Of a DNA stretch of 64,000 bases, positions 1 through 13,482 are shown piece by piece. The stretch's first letter is position 1, and each line of letters begins with the position of its first letter. Below the pieces are notes generated by a model that had not been told where the DNA came from, did not search any database, and worked only from the letters and a program-made list of their open reading frames with translations. This DNA is from Nymphaea colorata (lineage: Eukaryota; Streptophyta; Magnoliopsida; Nymphaeales; Nymphaeaceae): the NCBI RefSeq assembly GCF_008831285.2, contig NC_045139.1, positions 6,542,204 through 6,606,203 on the forward strand, given 5' to 3'. Position numbers and translations under genes: made by a program.

Positions 1-262
1 ACAATTGCTCATTTTATTATTGTTCTACTAAATTCCGTTAATCTGCTAGACTGCTACAGGGCAGCATACGTTTACGAAAGTCCTCACTATTTGTGCTAAA
101 CTACTACAGGGAAGCATACATTTACGAAAGTCCTCACTATTTGAGGTATTCAGGTGTAAGTAAGTGGGACGTAGGAAGGAGGGATGTTGGTAGTGGCAGT
201 ACAATTTGTTTACTATGCAAGTTTCTCGGTTGCAGAATTGAACTAAATCTCCTGCTCTGCAG
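1..262 (+). other. Intron of the giant helicase gene (5' part outside window)
   Basis: Non-coding stretch that ends in a pyrimidine-rich tract and CAG just before the first recognisable helicase exon, so it is read as the 3' part of an intron. The exon or exons carrying the start codon must lie to the left of the window. Family members have only a short N-terminal segment before the first visible residues, so probably fewer than about 100 residues are missing; this last point is from memory of the family. Confidence 0.6.
51..143. repeat. Two-copy 50-bp tandem duplication in intron
   Basis: A unit beginning CTGCTACAGGGCAGCATACG (51) recurs with a few changes at 101 as CTACTACAGGGAAGCATACA. 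Both copies continue with the same TTTACGAAAGTCCTCACTAT. The period is 50 bp. No coding role is visible. Confidence 0.8.
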
Positions 263-3200
263 GTCAAGGAGATTCCTTTCGAATTTTCATCAGTTGAAGA
301 TCACCTGGGATCTTTTATATTTCCTCTGGTTGACGACACTCGAGCTGAACTGTGTTCAAGCTTGGAGAGAATTAAAGATCTTCCTTCAGCGGGGATAGTT
401 ATGAAGAAATCCAAGCGACAGTCTTGCGGTTATGATGTTCGAATTCGCTTTTGGGAGACTGAGTATATTGTCGATTATGATAAATCCGATGCAGTACATG
501 TGGGTGACCTTGTAATTATATCAACTCTACGACCTAATCAAGTCTCTGACTTGGGTAGGTATGGAGCCGCTTATTTTCTTGCCTTAGTAACTGACGTTCC
601 AGAAGACATGGAATTCAGAAGAATGCTGTCAATAAAGGCATCGAAATGCATGAAGTTAACCGGTGGCGAGGAGAAATTTACATCTTTGAAAATTTTGATG
701 AATTTAACGACAATCAAAAGGATTCATACTGCACTGAAGATGCAATATGCTAATGTAAATTTGAAGATCATCAGAAACGTCCTCCGTGTTAAGTCCTGGG
801 TGCGTCAATTTTATTTTTCTTGCGTTTCCCTTTTTTGCATTCTGTAAAGTATTTTTTGTCTTTCCATCTGGTCGTGCTGAAGCAAGTCCAATTTCATGGG
901 TTCTAAAGTTGCGGTTCTAAGACGTATATACAAACTTTTTCTCTTTTTAAATCTTGGAAATGTTCTCTTCTAGGAACGGGAAGCTTGTATGATCTGTGCA
1001 TCTGAGCAGTGTGAGGACTCTTTCAGAGAATCTCTAGTTTCATCTCTGAGCCAGTATAATTTAAATGATTCGCAAGTTAGCGCTATATCTTCTGCCATTT
1101 CAACGATCAAATGCACGCATTCACATGCAGTGAAACTCATCCAGGGGCCTCCTGGAACAGGGAAGACAAATACTGTCTCTAAACTTTTGTGGACACTATT
1201 ACAACAGAACTTTACCATCCTTACTTGTGCATCAACCAATGTTGCAATTAAGGAGGTTGCATCACGTGTCCTTAAGTTAGTTAGAGACTCAAATTGGGGC
1301 TCCAGAGATTACATGCATGGTTGTTTCTTAGGAGATATATTGTTGGTTGGCAACAAAGAAAGACTGAGCCTTGATGTTGATGATGATCTGAATGAAATAT
1401 TTCTCGACCATCGAGTTGCTAGGCTTAGTGAATGCCTTGATCTACGCACTGGATGGGAGCATAAGCTAGCATCAATGATCAAATTTCTTGACACGTGTGC
1501 CTTTGAGTACAATAGGTGCACAGCTGATATGGACAGTAAAGCTGCAGTATGCTTTGTGGATTTTTTGAGACCACGCTTCGACTCTATTGCAGTAACCCTT
1601 GAAGATTATGCTGTCATTATATCGACACATCTGCCCAGAGAGTTTATATCGGACCTTGAGATAGAATATATTGACTTGCTTCTCAAGTTGCTCTCTCATT
1701 TGAGAAAACTTATGTCTAGCATGGACAGCAGAAGTATAGAACTGGAAAGAATATTTTCAAGTCCTATGAACACTGACATTCCCGAAATTTCATCCACGAA
1801 AAACAGTCTGAATGATGTTTTTTCTGAAGGTGCTACCTGTAGGTCATTACAAGTGGTTAGAATTGCTTGCCTTGATACTCTTCAGTATCTTAAGAGATCT
1901 TTCAAACGATCCTCAATTGGGAGAAAGGATTTGTTGCGCTGTGCTTCTCTGGTTTTCTGCACCACCTCCAGTGCTGCTTTCTTACATAGTTTTGAGATCA
2001 ACCATTTGTCAGTATTGGTCATTGACGAAGCTGCCCAAATAAAAGAATGTGAGTCAGCCATTCCTTTGCAACTTGATGGATTGAGACATGCTGTCTTGAT
2101 TGGGGATGAACGACAACTGTGCGCAACTGTCAAAAGCAAGGTTTGCTTATTTTACTGATTTTTTTTGCTTCACTACTTTTTGCTGGCTGAATGGGTTCAT
2201 TTTTCTTTACTTCTTAGATTTCTGAAGAATGTGGTTTCGGCCGAAGTCTTTTTGAGCGGCTGGTTTTATTAGGCCACTCTAAGGATCTGCTCAATGTGCA
2301 GTATAGGATGCATCCATCTATAAGTATTTTCCCAAATTCAGCATTTTATGGCAAGAAAATATTGGATGGTCCAAATGTGCGTTGTGCTGAATATACAAAG
2401 TTTTACCTTCCTGAACGTATGTACAGCACATACTCTTTTATAAATGTTTCTGAGGGAAAGGAGATTAAAGATGAGACAGGTAGTTGGAAGAATATTGTAG
2501 AAGTTGCTGTTATAAGCCAAATTGTAAGAAGGCTTTTTGAAGGTAATAACTTGTTACTTACCTTTGCTATGCATGGTTTTTTGAAAAAATTGTTTATTTT
2601 GCTCGTTCATTGCTTAGACTGGGATATTTCCTTCTCTGTCTACACTTTCTTTCAATGCTATATAAGTGTACTTGATCGGGGTCCTTCAGCACATATATTT
2701 GGTCCTCCTGTTGGTGTTTTTGAGAACTCTGAAGCCTGAACATCAGCTCAAGTCTGTGGTTCTAGTTGTCGGCTGGTTTATTACCTTTGCTGCTGTAATA
2801 TATGATGCTCACGAACTTGCCAACTTGCCTAGTTAAATCCATGATTCTGCAGATATCAGATTGACAACTCATCTGATTTTTCTTTTTCTTTTTCTCCTGA
2901 AGCGTACTATTCTTCACCTTTCTGGAAAAGGCATATTGACAATCTCCATCTTTCTTTTGCAGCTTGGGTTGGCAAAAAGGACAGACTCAGCATTGGCATA
3001 GTTTCTCCATATACTGCACAAGTTCTTGCAATCCAAGAGAAGCTTATTGGGCTGTATGACCTGCATGCTGACTTCGTTTTGAGCGTCAAGTCTATAGATG
3101 GGTATCAAGGAGGTGAAACTGACGTGATAATTCTTTCAACTGTGAGGTGCAATGCTGGGGGTTCTATAGGTTTTCTTTCAAATCTTAATCGAGCAAATGT

Positions 3201-6200
3201 AGCATTAACAAGGGCTAGGTACTTCCTTTGTGTGTATTAGCTTTATTAACAAGTATGAACATTTACATATTGCAATATACGTTTCTTGCATTTATGCTAG
3301 TAATTCTTTCTGTGTTTGCACTTCTCAAATGTTTGCACTCTCATCATGGTCCTTCTTAACCAATGCAGGTACTGTTTATGGGTTATAGGAAACGAATCAA
3401 CTTTGATTTCCAGTGGTTCTGTCTGGAAGCATCTGGTCCTTGATGCAAAGCAACGTGGTTTTTTCTTCAATGCTGGAGAGTGCAAATTCTTGGCTCAAGT
3501 TATAATTGAGACTAAACAAGAACTTGATCAACTTGATGATTTGCTTTCTGAAGATTCAGTTCTTTTTATGCATTCAAGATGGAAGGTAAGGGTGTGTCTG
3601 AATTTTAGTTTAATGATTGATAATTATGTAAAAGAATAATCTTATGGTAGCTTGTGCCATAATATTACTTAAAAAACCCTGTTGATGTTAGGCCAAAACC
3701 AATCATTGAGGTGTGGTTACAAGCCCTAAACAGTGTCTGTCACCTGTTGATGGCACTAAGCAGTTGAAAGCTCACAATGAATGCCAAGCTCCTCATTTCA
3801 GAGTTGGCCCAAGCATTTAGCACATTCTGATTCAGACCAAGCCCCGGTCCAACTGGCTGCAGTACTATGTCCAATGAAACAATAAGAGAGTAAAACTGCG
3901 GATAAAGCTCAAGAGACAATTTTTTTTCTTGACATGTGTCAGTGGATGTATTCTTGAGCCTGACAAAATGTCCAACATGTTTACAAATTAATACATAACG
4001 AGCAGTGTTATCTTGATCTCTGTTTAGTAGGCACAAAAATGTACTTTCTTCCACGATGTATGCAACTAAAAAGTTTGTTGCCTTCTTTAGAGTTTTCAAA
4101 CATCAGGTGCACTTAAAATTCAAAGTGTATTTCACACAGTGCTTACAGTTTGCAGTTTGTCAAATGTCCAGTTTGGTCTTTATTGGATCAATTTTCTTCC
4201 ATCAATCTCCAATTTCCACAAACGTTTTTTTTTATTTCTAGATACATAATCCACATTAAAATTATGTCAACCAGTATTTTAGTACCATTAGTTAAATAAT
4301 TTTTATTTTAATTACTGTTCGTGGTATTTGTTGGAAAAGGAGCACATTTATATAACAATAAGCATCACAATGTCACATATATTGCGTCCATTTGATGGAA
4401 ATTTTCCTGTGTACTTGACAGGTGAGTTTTTTCAATGTTTTGAAAAGATATGCTTTACTGACAATACTTTATGATTGCCGTCTTAGAGGCAGAACATATT
4501 ATATTGTTGCATTTACCTTTTATTGGACGAATTATTTGTCTTTGTTTTTCTGCAAGCCATTTGATTAGAAATCTTCGATGTTGTCTGATTATATAGGTTG
4601 TTTTCAGCAATGAATTCAAGAAGTCTTTCATGAAATTAGCATCTCTTCATACAAAAAAGTTCATCATTAGTTTCTTATTGAAACTTGCCGGTGGTTGGCG
4701 ACCAAAAATGTGGATGAGAACTGAGGAAAGTGCTTCTCAGCTTGTGAACCATCATAAGATTGAAGGACTTCAACTTGTATGGACGGTTGATGTCATTAAG
4801 GATTCTGTCCTTGTCCAGATATTGAAGGTTTGGGATATCCTGCCACCAGCTGGTGTCCCTAAACTTGTTAAGCGGCTTGAAAACATTTTCTTGATGTATA
4901 CTGACATCTATACAAATTATTGCAAGACAAGGCATATTCAAGGGTATGTTTTGCTTATTGATCTTCTTGGTGCTGTTAATATTACTGTCACATGCAGAAC
5001 TTTGGTTTTACTTGATCCTTGTATGTGCATCTCTCTCTCTCTCTCTCTAGCGGATTTGTATAGAAGGTGCAGTAATTAGTAAAACAGAACAGATCATAAG
5101 TCACCAAAACAACTAGTGTATCAATTATAGCTATAAGCTTAAATCACACGAGCATGAAAATCTATACAGTAATTGCAGTCAAATTTTTTACTGTGCATTA
5201 GAAATTTCCTTGAAATTAATACATAACGAGCAGTATTACCTTGAAATTTCACTTGATAGGTGGATCATTCAAACAAGCAAATGATGCATCAATTAGACCT
5301 AGAAACCTACACCATCAAGCAAGACATGTAAAATAGTTTTCAAAATTTTGCTTGTGACTCATAGTTGGCTGTTCTTAGAATCATTCACAAAGTAGCGAAG
5401 GATTTTTTTTGAGCATTTGGACATTTAAATTCATTTTTGCTAGGCTGGCCTAGACTGTTATGGTTAGTCGTTCAAGGAAATGTTGTGGACCCGTGGTTTT
5501 TCCAACCATAAAAGGAGTTATTTTGATATATAAAAAGTGAACACAGAAGTGCCACACGCACCTGAGATGTCTGCTGAAACTGCTCTAATTAATGCTGTTG
5601 TACTTGTATGCTTATTTTTTGCACTTTGATGTGTTTAATTATTCCTTTTTTCCACTTTTGCTCTTTCTGATTTGTACTTCTGATCTAATAATTTGGTATT
5701 ACAGAAAGCTTGTAGTGCCAATGACCTGGGAATATAGTGAGGGTTTTGTTCGTTATAAGGCTGTTGGCGCAGTAGAGAATTATGCTTCAGAGGGACCTGA
5801 GGCTTCGGATCTTCCAGTGTCTATGGAGAAGTCAAATGTACATGAAAGTTTGCTTTTAATGAAGTTTTACTCGCTGTCATATGGGGTTGTCAAGCATCTG
5901 CTTACTTCAAAAGATGGGAATGAAATTGAACTTCCCTTTGAAGTCACTGATAGGGAACAGGAAATAATATTGTTCCCAAACAGTACTTTTATTCTAGGAA
6001 GGTCTGGTACAGGGAAGACGACTGCCCTTACAATGAAGCTGATCCAGAATGAACAAAATTATCGTCTTGCTTCAAAAGGACTGTCCACCAACACTCTAAG
6101 TTTAAAAGAGCCAGTTACAATAGAGAATCCATTAAGGCAGATGTTTGTTACTGTCAGCCAAAGACTTTGTTCAGCAGTCAAAAATCATGTAGTTAAGCTG

Positions 6201-9200
6201 CAAAGGTATGTAATTGTGTATCCTACTGCATTTGTTGTTTCTGAATTGTAGCTTGGGGGTTTATCATATAATGACATTCTGGCATATGGACAATCTGTTA
6301 TATAGCATTTGGCTTGTTAATGTATATCTTTTAGATTGCTTTTCTATACAAGATTTGCTACTCATTTGTATCTTCCCTTCATTGTTGGTTAAACTTTAAA
6401 TATACTGATAACTTTGAAGGGGAAAAATCAGGCCATAATGTCCATGCAACTGTAGTAACATATGGTCAATGTTATTTTGTTTAATAGAGGTTTTTAGAAT
6501 CTGGAAACTTTAGCCATGGTTTTTCTATGTGTTTTTTTGTCTTTATCTGCTAAAAGTGTTTTTTCTTGGACAGAGTTGTCTTGGAGGGAGAATGTTCTCA
6601 TGTTGATGATTCTGCCCATCTGTATGACATCAATGATAGTCTTTCTGAGTTAATGAATATTCCAGATAGCTTTACAGACGTCCATGATGAACAATTTCCT
6701 CTGGTTATCACCTTCGAGAAGTTCTTGTTGATGTTAGACGGCACAATACCTCAATCGTATTTTGCTAGGTTCCGTGATGTGACAGATATTTGGTTGCATG
6801 AAGGTGGACAATCAAAATCTCTTGCATTGCTGGCTTTTATAAAAAGGAAAGAGGTTGTGTTTGATCGCTTTCATTCATTTTACTGGCCCCACTTCGATGC
6901 AAAAAAGACAAAAAAACTTGATGCATTAACAGTTTTTTCTCAGATAATTTCTCATATTAAGGGTGGTTACGAGTCTGGTGCAGAACTTGATTGCACGCTT
7001 AGTCGCAGTCAGTATCTTATGCTTTCCCAAAAGCGTGTCTCCACTTTGAACTTGGAAGAAAGAGAAGTTATATATGATATTTTTCTTGATTATGAGAAAA
7101 GGAAACTGGAAAGTGGTGATTTTGACTTGTCTGATCTAATCATCAATCTTCATTATCGTTTGAAGAATCAGCCATATAGAGGAAAGAAGCTGGACTTTGT
7201 TTTCGTTGATGAGGTGCAAGACCTTACAATGAGACAAATTGCCCTTTTCAAGTATGTTTGCAGCAATGTCTGTCATGGGTTTATTTTTGCCGGTGATACT
7301 GCACAAACAATTGCGAAGGGAGTTGATTTTCGGTTTCAAGAAATTAGATCCCTATTTTATAGGGAATTTCTTTCAGAATTTAGTACCTTCTCCATGGAGA
7401 AAGTAAAGGATAGAGACTTGAAGATGTCTGACTTGTTCTTTCTCGACCAAAATTTTCGAACGCATGATGGTGTCCTCAAATTGGCACGGACTGTTATTGA
7501 GCTCATATACAATTTTTTCCCAATGTCTGTTGATATTTTAAGCCCTGAAGTGAGTCTTATTTGCGGGGAAGTTCCAATCGTGCTAGAATCAGGAAGCAAT
7601 GAAAACATCATGATAAAAATCTTTGGTGGTAACGGGAACTTCACTGCAAAATTTGAAGGTTTTGGAGCAGAACAAGTGATTTTGGTGCGTGATGATTGCA
7701 TGAAGAAACTCGTTGTTGATCACGTTGGAAATCAAGCACTTGTCTTGACGATTGTTGAGTGCAAGGGTTTGGAGTTTCAGGTAAGTTGGGTAGATGCAAC
7801 CAATACTTACCTGAGCCTTTTGTTTTGTGTCTTTATGCATGTCTATGATTCTCCCTTTATACACTCACCAGAAAATCAATTGTTCTGTAGGATGTTCTGT
7901 TGTACAACTTTTTTAGTACATCACCGTTGAAGAATCACTGGAGGGTGATATATCAATTTATGGAAAAGAAAAACTTGCTCAATGTCCACCATCCCAGCGG
8001 TTTCCCAAGATTTGAAGAGACAAAACACCTCATCCTTTGCTCAGAACTAAAGCAACTATATGTTGCTATAACTCGTACTCGTCAAAGACTTTGGTTTTGT
8101 GAGACAGATGATGAATTTTCTAAGCCAATGTTTGATTACTGGAAGTCTCTAGGCCTTGTTCAGACAAGGCAAATTGATAGCTCAATTATACAGTCAATGG
8201 GAGTTGCAAGCACTGCAGAGGAGTGGAAAATCCGTGGAATCAAGGTGTGCCTTTAGTTGTTATGCTTTTCACCTTTTTTCAAATTAGTTATGGTTCCTAG
8301 CATGACATTTCTGACATTTTTTTTTGGCATGCTAAAGCTTTTTAATGAAGGAAACTTTGTTATGGCCACCATGTGTTTTGAAAGAGCTGGAGATGTCTAT
8401 GGCGCAATGATGGCTAAAGCTGCCAGCCTTGAAGCAACTGGTGATCATCTTCTTTGCACAAATATTTGTATGGCTACAAACGTGCTGACGCAAGCTGCTG
8501 AGATTTATCAAACCATAGGAAAAATGGAGGCAGCTGCAAATTGCTATATGAAGTTACAAGAATATAGGATTGCAGGTCATAAATTATACATGCTTCTGTT
8601 TGATCTTCATTTAATGCTTCAGAGTTCTATGCTCTTTCGTTTTTTATATGGTTTTTATGCATGCACCCTGAATATTCTGTTGTGCCTTCCCATGCTCGTG
8701 TCTATATGTGAATGTGGAGTCTGGAGAGGGAGAGGGGCGTTTTGCATCGAGCCCTGTGGCCAGACTTCTTGCCAAACGTATCCCAGTTGCATTATTTTTT
8801 GAGCCATCCTAACATTCTATATTTTTTGGGATCTTCTCGTAAGTGCATTTCCAGGACAATGATACGGTATTGGTTGGTGGAAAAGAATAGAAGGGTCGAC
8901 CAATTGTACTCAATGATTCAATGATGCACATAAAGGGGTCTTTCCCCTGTGGTGCAAATAGTCTGTCAACATTGTCAAAATTGGCCTGCATCAGCCGATT
9001 CAATGCGGCGGTCGGTTTAAGGGTGCCAAGCATTAGCTTTTAGCTATTTTTTAAATATTTATGGTTTTGTGTTTTTGATTTATTTTTATGAAAATTTTCA
9101 TTTGGCTTATTCACAACAAATTCAGCTGACTGACTTTATCGGCCAATTCACTGAGTCAGAGGCCTTGCTGGTTTGGTTCAAAAACCGATGTTTACCACAT

Positions 9201-12200
9201 TGATTTGAATAGGTAATTCTTTGAGTTGGACCATCCTAAATGTGGAGTTTCCTGCTTGATAACACCATTGCAAGCTTTGTCTCACCAGAAAGATATTATC
9301 CTTATAAGAAGAAATCCATAAATCTGCAAAGTTGATTGAAAGACTTCATTTATATCCGTTTGGTGTTATTAATTTCATGCTTAATGTATTGTCTTCTTCA
9401 CTTAATCAGCAGCCATATCTTAGCTATCAACATAGGGGCACTTTTCAATTTATCTGTAGCAGCAAAGTATTTGTTCCGAATGAGATAATACTTTGCAGTC
9501 CTGACATTGGTATTTCCGTGAACAACTGAAGGTCAAATTTACATGGAGAAATGTGGGAACGAAAGGTTGGAGGATGCTGGTGACTGCTTTGCCTTGGCAA
9601 CATGTTGGTCGGAGGCTGCTGATGTATATGCTAAAGGGAAGTTCTTTGCCAAATGCTTGGATTCTTGTAAGAAAGGAAAGCTTTTCAATAAAGGTTTGGA
9701 TTTCATCAAACTATGGAAAGAGGTTTCAGCTTTTGAACATGATGCTAGGAACTCTGGAGAACTTGACAAAGTCATACGTGAATATTTGGAGAGTTGTGCC
9801 TTTCATTATCATGAACTTAATGATCACAAGTCCATGATGAAATTTGTCCGAGCTTTACCATTCATAGATCTGAAGTTCTTTGCAAAAAGCTTGGCTTCAT
9901 GTGAAAAAAGAGAGCTTTTAGTTGAAGGTCTGAACTTCATTGAACTATGGAAAGAAGTTTCAACTCATGAACGTGAAATCTCTGAAGAATTCAATAGGAT
10001 CATTCATGATTACTTGGAGAGGTGTGCCTTTCATTATCATGAACTTAATGATCACAAGTCCATGATGAAATTTGTCCGTGCTTTACCATTCATAGATCTG
10101 AAGTTCTTTGCAAAATGCTTGGCTTCGTGTGAAAAAAGAGAGCTTTTAGATGAAGGTCTGAACTTCATTGAACTATGGAAAGAAGTTTCAACTCATGAAC
10201 GTGAAATCTCTGAAGAATTCAATAGGATCATTCATGATTACTTGGAGAGGTGTGCCCTTCTTTATCACAAGCGCAATGACTACAAGTCCATGATGAAATT
10301 TGTCTGTGCTTTTCCATCAATGGACTTGACTCGTTCCTTTCTTAGGGACAGGCATTGTTTTGGTGAGTTATTGGCCATTGAAAAGCAATGCGGTAACTTT
10401 CTGGAAGCTGCTAAAACTGCAAAAATGATGGGCAACCTTTTGTCGGAAGCTGAAATGCTAGAAAAGGCAGGATGTTTTGGGGAATCTTCTAGGTTGATTA
10501 TCTTTCATGTTGTTATTTCTTCACTTTGGACGTCAGGGAGCAGGGGTTGGCCGCTGAAGCAATTTGAGCAGAAGGATGAGCTAATAAGGAAAGCGAAATT
10601 ACTTGCTACAATGCAACCACTCGCCTCTAACGAATCTGTTTTTGTTGAGGCTGATTTTCTAGCTAGGCAAGAAACAAGCTTCTCAGAATTGTTACAAGAC
10701 TTCAACACTGCACGTAGGTTGGGAAATATCAAGCTTGAGGCTTTGGTTTATCGTGGAGTTCTTGACCTATGTTGTAAAGTAAACCCCTCAAGGTACAGTT
10801 TCGAATCTGAACTGGTTTTGAATCCATTGGAGCATGTGACAGAGATGATGCTCCACAACCGTACCTCGCCAGAGGTACTAGTTTACTTCTGGAATCTGTT
10901 TAAAAATATGATTTTGTCTGTTCTTCAATGCATTCAATCACTTGAGCAAAATTCTGGCAGTGAGTTGGAGAACTATGAGTGCTTCTGTCTAGAGTATATG
11001 GGCATCCAAAAGCTGGACGATCCAAAGTTCTATGTTGCAGTAAAGCCTGAGGCTAGCTGGCTCAAAGCAAATGGTAAATCTATACTCTGTAAGAAAGGCA
11101 ATAGTTACCATCTGTCTTCTCAACATGTTCAGTCATGTGCACGCAAATATTGGTGTTCAGAGCTTGTTTATGTTGGTTTTCAAGTCTTGGAGAAACTGGA
11201 AGCACTTTGTACGTATTCTAGTCAGAAGTCAGATCGCTTCTCTCAGGGTCTGGTTGTGCTTCAGGTTTTTGACATATCAAGCTTCCTTTTGAGAGAGACA
11301 CCAGTGGAGGCTAAATGTCACGCTAGCAAGCTGCATAAATTGCTCGGCGATTCGAAGTTTTTGTTTTTTAACATCATTTTCCCTCTTGATTGGCAAGAAG
11401 GAATGTCAGAGAAGTTGCTTCACTTGAGACAGAATGATAAAGCTTTGCGGCTCCTTGATGAACTAATACATGAAAAGGTCTTCCATGTAAAGCAGAACAG
11501 AATGACACATGGCTGGATAGGGAGGCTTGTAGTGCTCCTGTTTTTGCGTGGAAAATTTGGTGATGAACACTTTGAGTTGGTCAAGGATAGGCTGAATGGC
11601 ATGCCTATTTGGAGACCTTTTATTGTAGAACTGAAGGAATACTTGGGCTCAAGATGCGTAAGGCCTTCCTTTATATGTGCCTTTGCCGCTGCCTTGCAGT
11701 GTAGTTATGATGCCAACTGGACTAAGGAGGTTGATTATATATCTCCCCAGTGTTTCATGTTTCTTATTGAGCAACTTGTGTTGTTAACATCAGCTTCTCA
11801 AGTGTCAGATGACTGCTGGTACTGTACGAAGTCCATATTCTGTGGTCTGCTCATGCATTCAGATTTTGAGCCTTTTGTAGGTTTGTGTTCTGTGGGCGAG
11901 AATGTTTGTCCAGACACATTCTTGCATACTTTCAATTTGGTATTGAAAATTCTGGAAGAACTTTTATTTCAGGGTGGCGTGACCAAGGAATGGATTAAGA
12001 TGTCGGGGATGAATGTGAGCAAGTATTATCCATTGCTGATATTGCAGCTGGTTGTTTGTATCGTTATCATACATGTGAACTCTAGAAGTCATTTTGGAGT
12101 ACTCTGTAGGCTATTGAATAGCCCAAACATCCTTTTCATTCTGCCTAAAAGTTTCCGTGAGCAGTTTTGTAACGCAGGAAGTCGTCTTAGGGTTTCAAAC

Positions 12201-13278
12201 ATCCACTTTCTTGTGGGTTTTGCTAAAGCATTGAAGGCAATTGATAATCCAATGGTGGTCATGAATTTGAAAAATGTCAATTTGCAGCTTTTGCAGCAGG
12301 AAGCTTTGATTCTTACTCCTGAGCTAGTTCAATGTAGAAACAACGTCCTGGACGTATTTTTCCCAAAATCGACCAAGAGGGACAGCCAGATGAAAAATTC
12401 GTCTGAGGATGTTGTTCGTAATAGTGCTTGTGTTGATGAATTGGTCAGTGATAGTCCAAATATGGCGGAGGACGATCAGAAATCTAACATAGAAAAAAAA
12501 TGTGATGACCTTCAAGGCAGCTTTATCCAATTGTGGAACATGTTCATCGCCTTCTCTTCTTTTGTGGACGATGGGAACACGAGGGCAGAAGGCTTTGCTT
12601 CCACTATAGAAAGCGTGAAGGTACAAATCACATGTCAGCTTGTTATCATCGTTGAATTTCTTCGTCGTTTATTTTATATTTCAGAGAGAGAAAGAGAAAG
12701 AAAGCACGCCACATGATATTTGCGTCTTACGGTTAAGTTGGTCATTTATGTAGGTGGCTGCAGAAGAATTCTTACATGGGGCAAGCAATTTTCAGAACGA
12801 TCAAGTTGATAGAGTCAAAGATTTACCCAATGAAATAAATAATATGCTCAGTGAACTGAAGCAGCTCTCCATGGCTATGCAGAAATGGTTAGTTTTTCAT
12901 TTATTCTCTAATAATAAATAGTCAATCCTGCCTCAATTTTGGTCTGATCTAAAAATTTCATATGTTCATTCCAGTGAGAGATCTGAAGAAGACGCTCATT
13001 TCATCAAAGCCTTGTGTGAACAGTTGCAGAAGCATCAACCTAGGCTTCAACAAGTTGTGGATTCCATGATTCCACGTGAAAAGGGTACTGACTCCACGCC
13101 TTCGGATGTTAAAACCGCACCTTCTCAAGACAATGCTGCTTCAAATAAACCAAACGCCAAATCGAAAAAGAGCAGGAAAAAGTGCAGGCAGGCTGCAGAG
13201 TCCGCCGTGGCTCCTCAATCCGAAAGCAGAAATGAACAGAGACCAAAAAACAAGTCTCGCAATCGACGAAAAAAATGA
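263..13278 (+). CDS. Giant dual-helicase protein, SEN1/UPF1-like plus UvrD-like (plant TRANK1-like), 5'-partial
   Basis: Thirteen exons give 2891 residues in one phase-consistent frame: 263-799, 974-2140, 2218-2542, 2963-3218, 3369-3585, 4597-4943, 5705-6205, 6574-7780, 7891-8244, 8338-8575, 9532-12620, 12754-12887, 12975-13278. Motor 1 is SEN1/UPF1-like: Walker A GPPGTGKT (visible residue ~237), VIDEAAQ (~528), QYRMHPS (~596), DGYQGGE, and [11 protein letters not shown] (~752-762). Motor 2 is UvrD-like: GRSGTGKTT (~1048), VDEVQD (~1328), [23 protein letters not shown], and [12 protein letters not shown]. All key motifs of both motors look intact, so two active ATPases are possible. A long helical, TPR-like tail follows, with a 76-residue tandem repeat, then a Lys/Arg-rich C-terminus ([17 protein letters not shown]) that suggests nuclear localisation. 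Plant proteins of this architecture are usually annotated as TPR and ankyrin repeat-containing protein 1-like; I see no clear ankyrin repeats. The substrate is unknown. The start codon is outside the window. Confidence 0.9.
3986..5244. repeat. 31-bp sequence shared by two introns
   Basis: AATTAATACATAACGAGCAG followed by (T)(G/A)TTA(C/T)CTTGA occurs at 3986-4016 and again at 5214-5244. The copies lie in the introns on either side of the exon at 4597-4943, in the same orientation, with about two mismatches. The flanks do not obviously match, so these are probably remnants of one dispersed repeat. Confidence 0.6.
9642..10331 (+). repeat. Three in-frame copies of a ~76-residue unit inside the helicase tail
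   Basis: Units begin FFAKCLDS (9642, 78 codons), FFAKSLAS (9876, 76 codons) and FFAKCLAS (10104, ~76 codons). Each ends near KSMMKFV plus about ten residues. The head of copy 2 is nearly identical to the head of copy 3, while the tail of copy 2 is nearly identical to the tail of copy 1. A recent exact 228-bp tandem duplication spanning a copy junction explains this pattern. The frame is kept and no stop is introduced. Confidence 0.9.
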
Positions 13279-13447
13279 CAGTCCAAGAAATACAGATGCA
13301 TTTAGCATTTGCACACCTCGATGAAGCGATCTTGTGGAGCTTTGTATGATTTATCTCGACTATCGGTGTCTCAAACATGTCCAAGTTTGTATATATATGC
13401 TTTTTTATTGCAATATATATCTCAAACCAGAAGATCCCCCTCACCGC

Positions 13448-13482
13448 TATATATATATGTATATACACACACACACACACAC
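13448..13482. repeat. Compound (TA)n-(AC)n microsatellite
   Basis: A run of TA dinucleotides passes directly into about nine AC dinucleotides just downstream of the helicase stop codon, probably in or near the 3' UTR. Confidence 0.9.

Noticed and set aside
3740-4099. 119-codon minus-strand ORF in a helicase intron
   Set aside because: No recognisable domain, and it sits inside an intron bounded by phase-consistent exons. It may be part of a repeat but cannot be supported as a gene.
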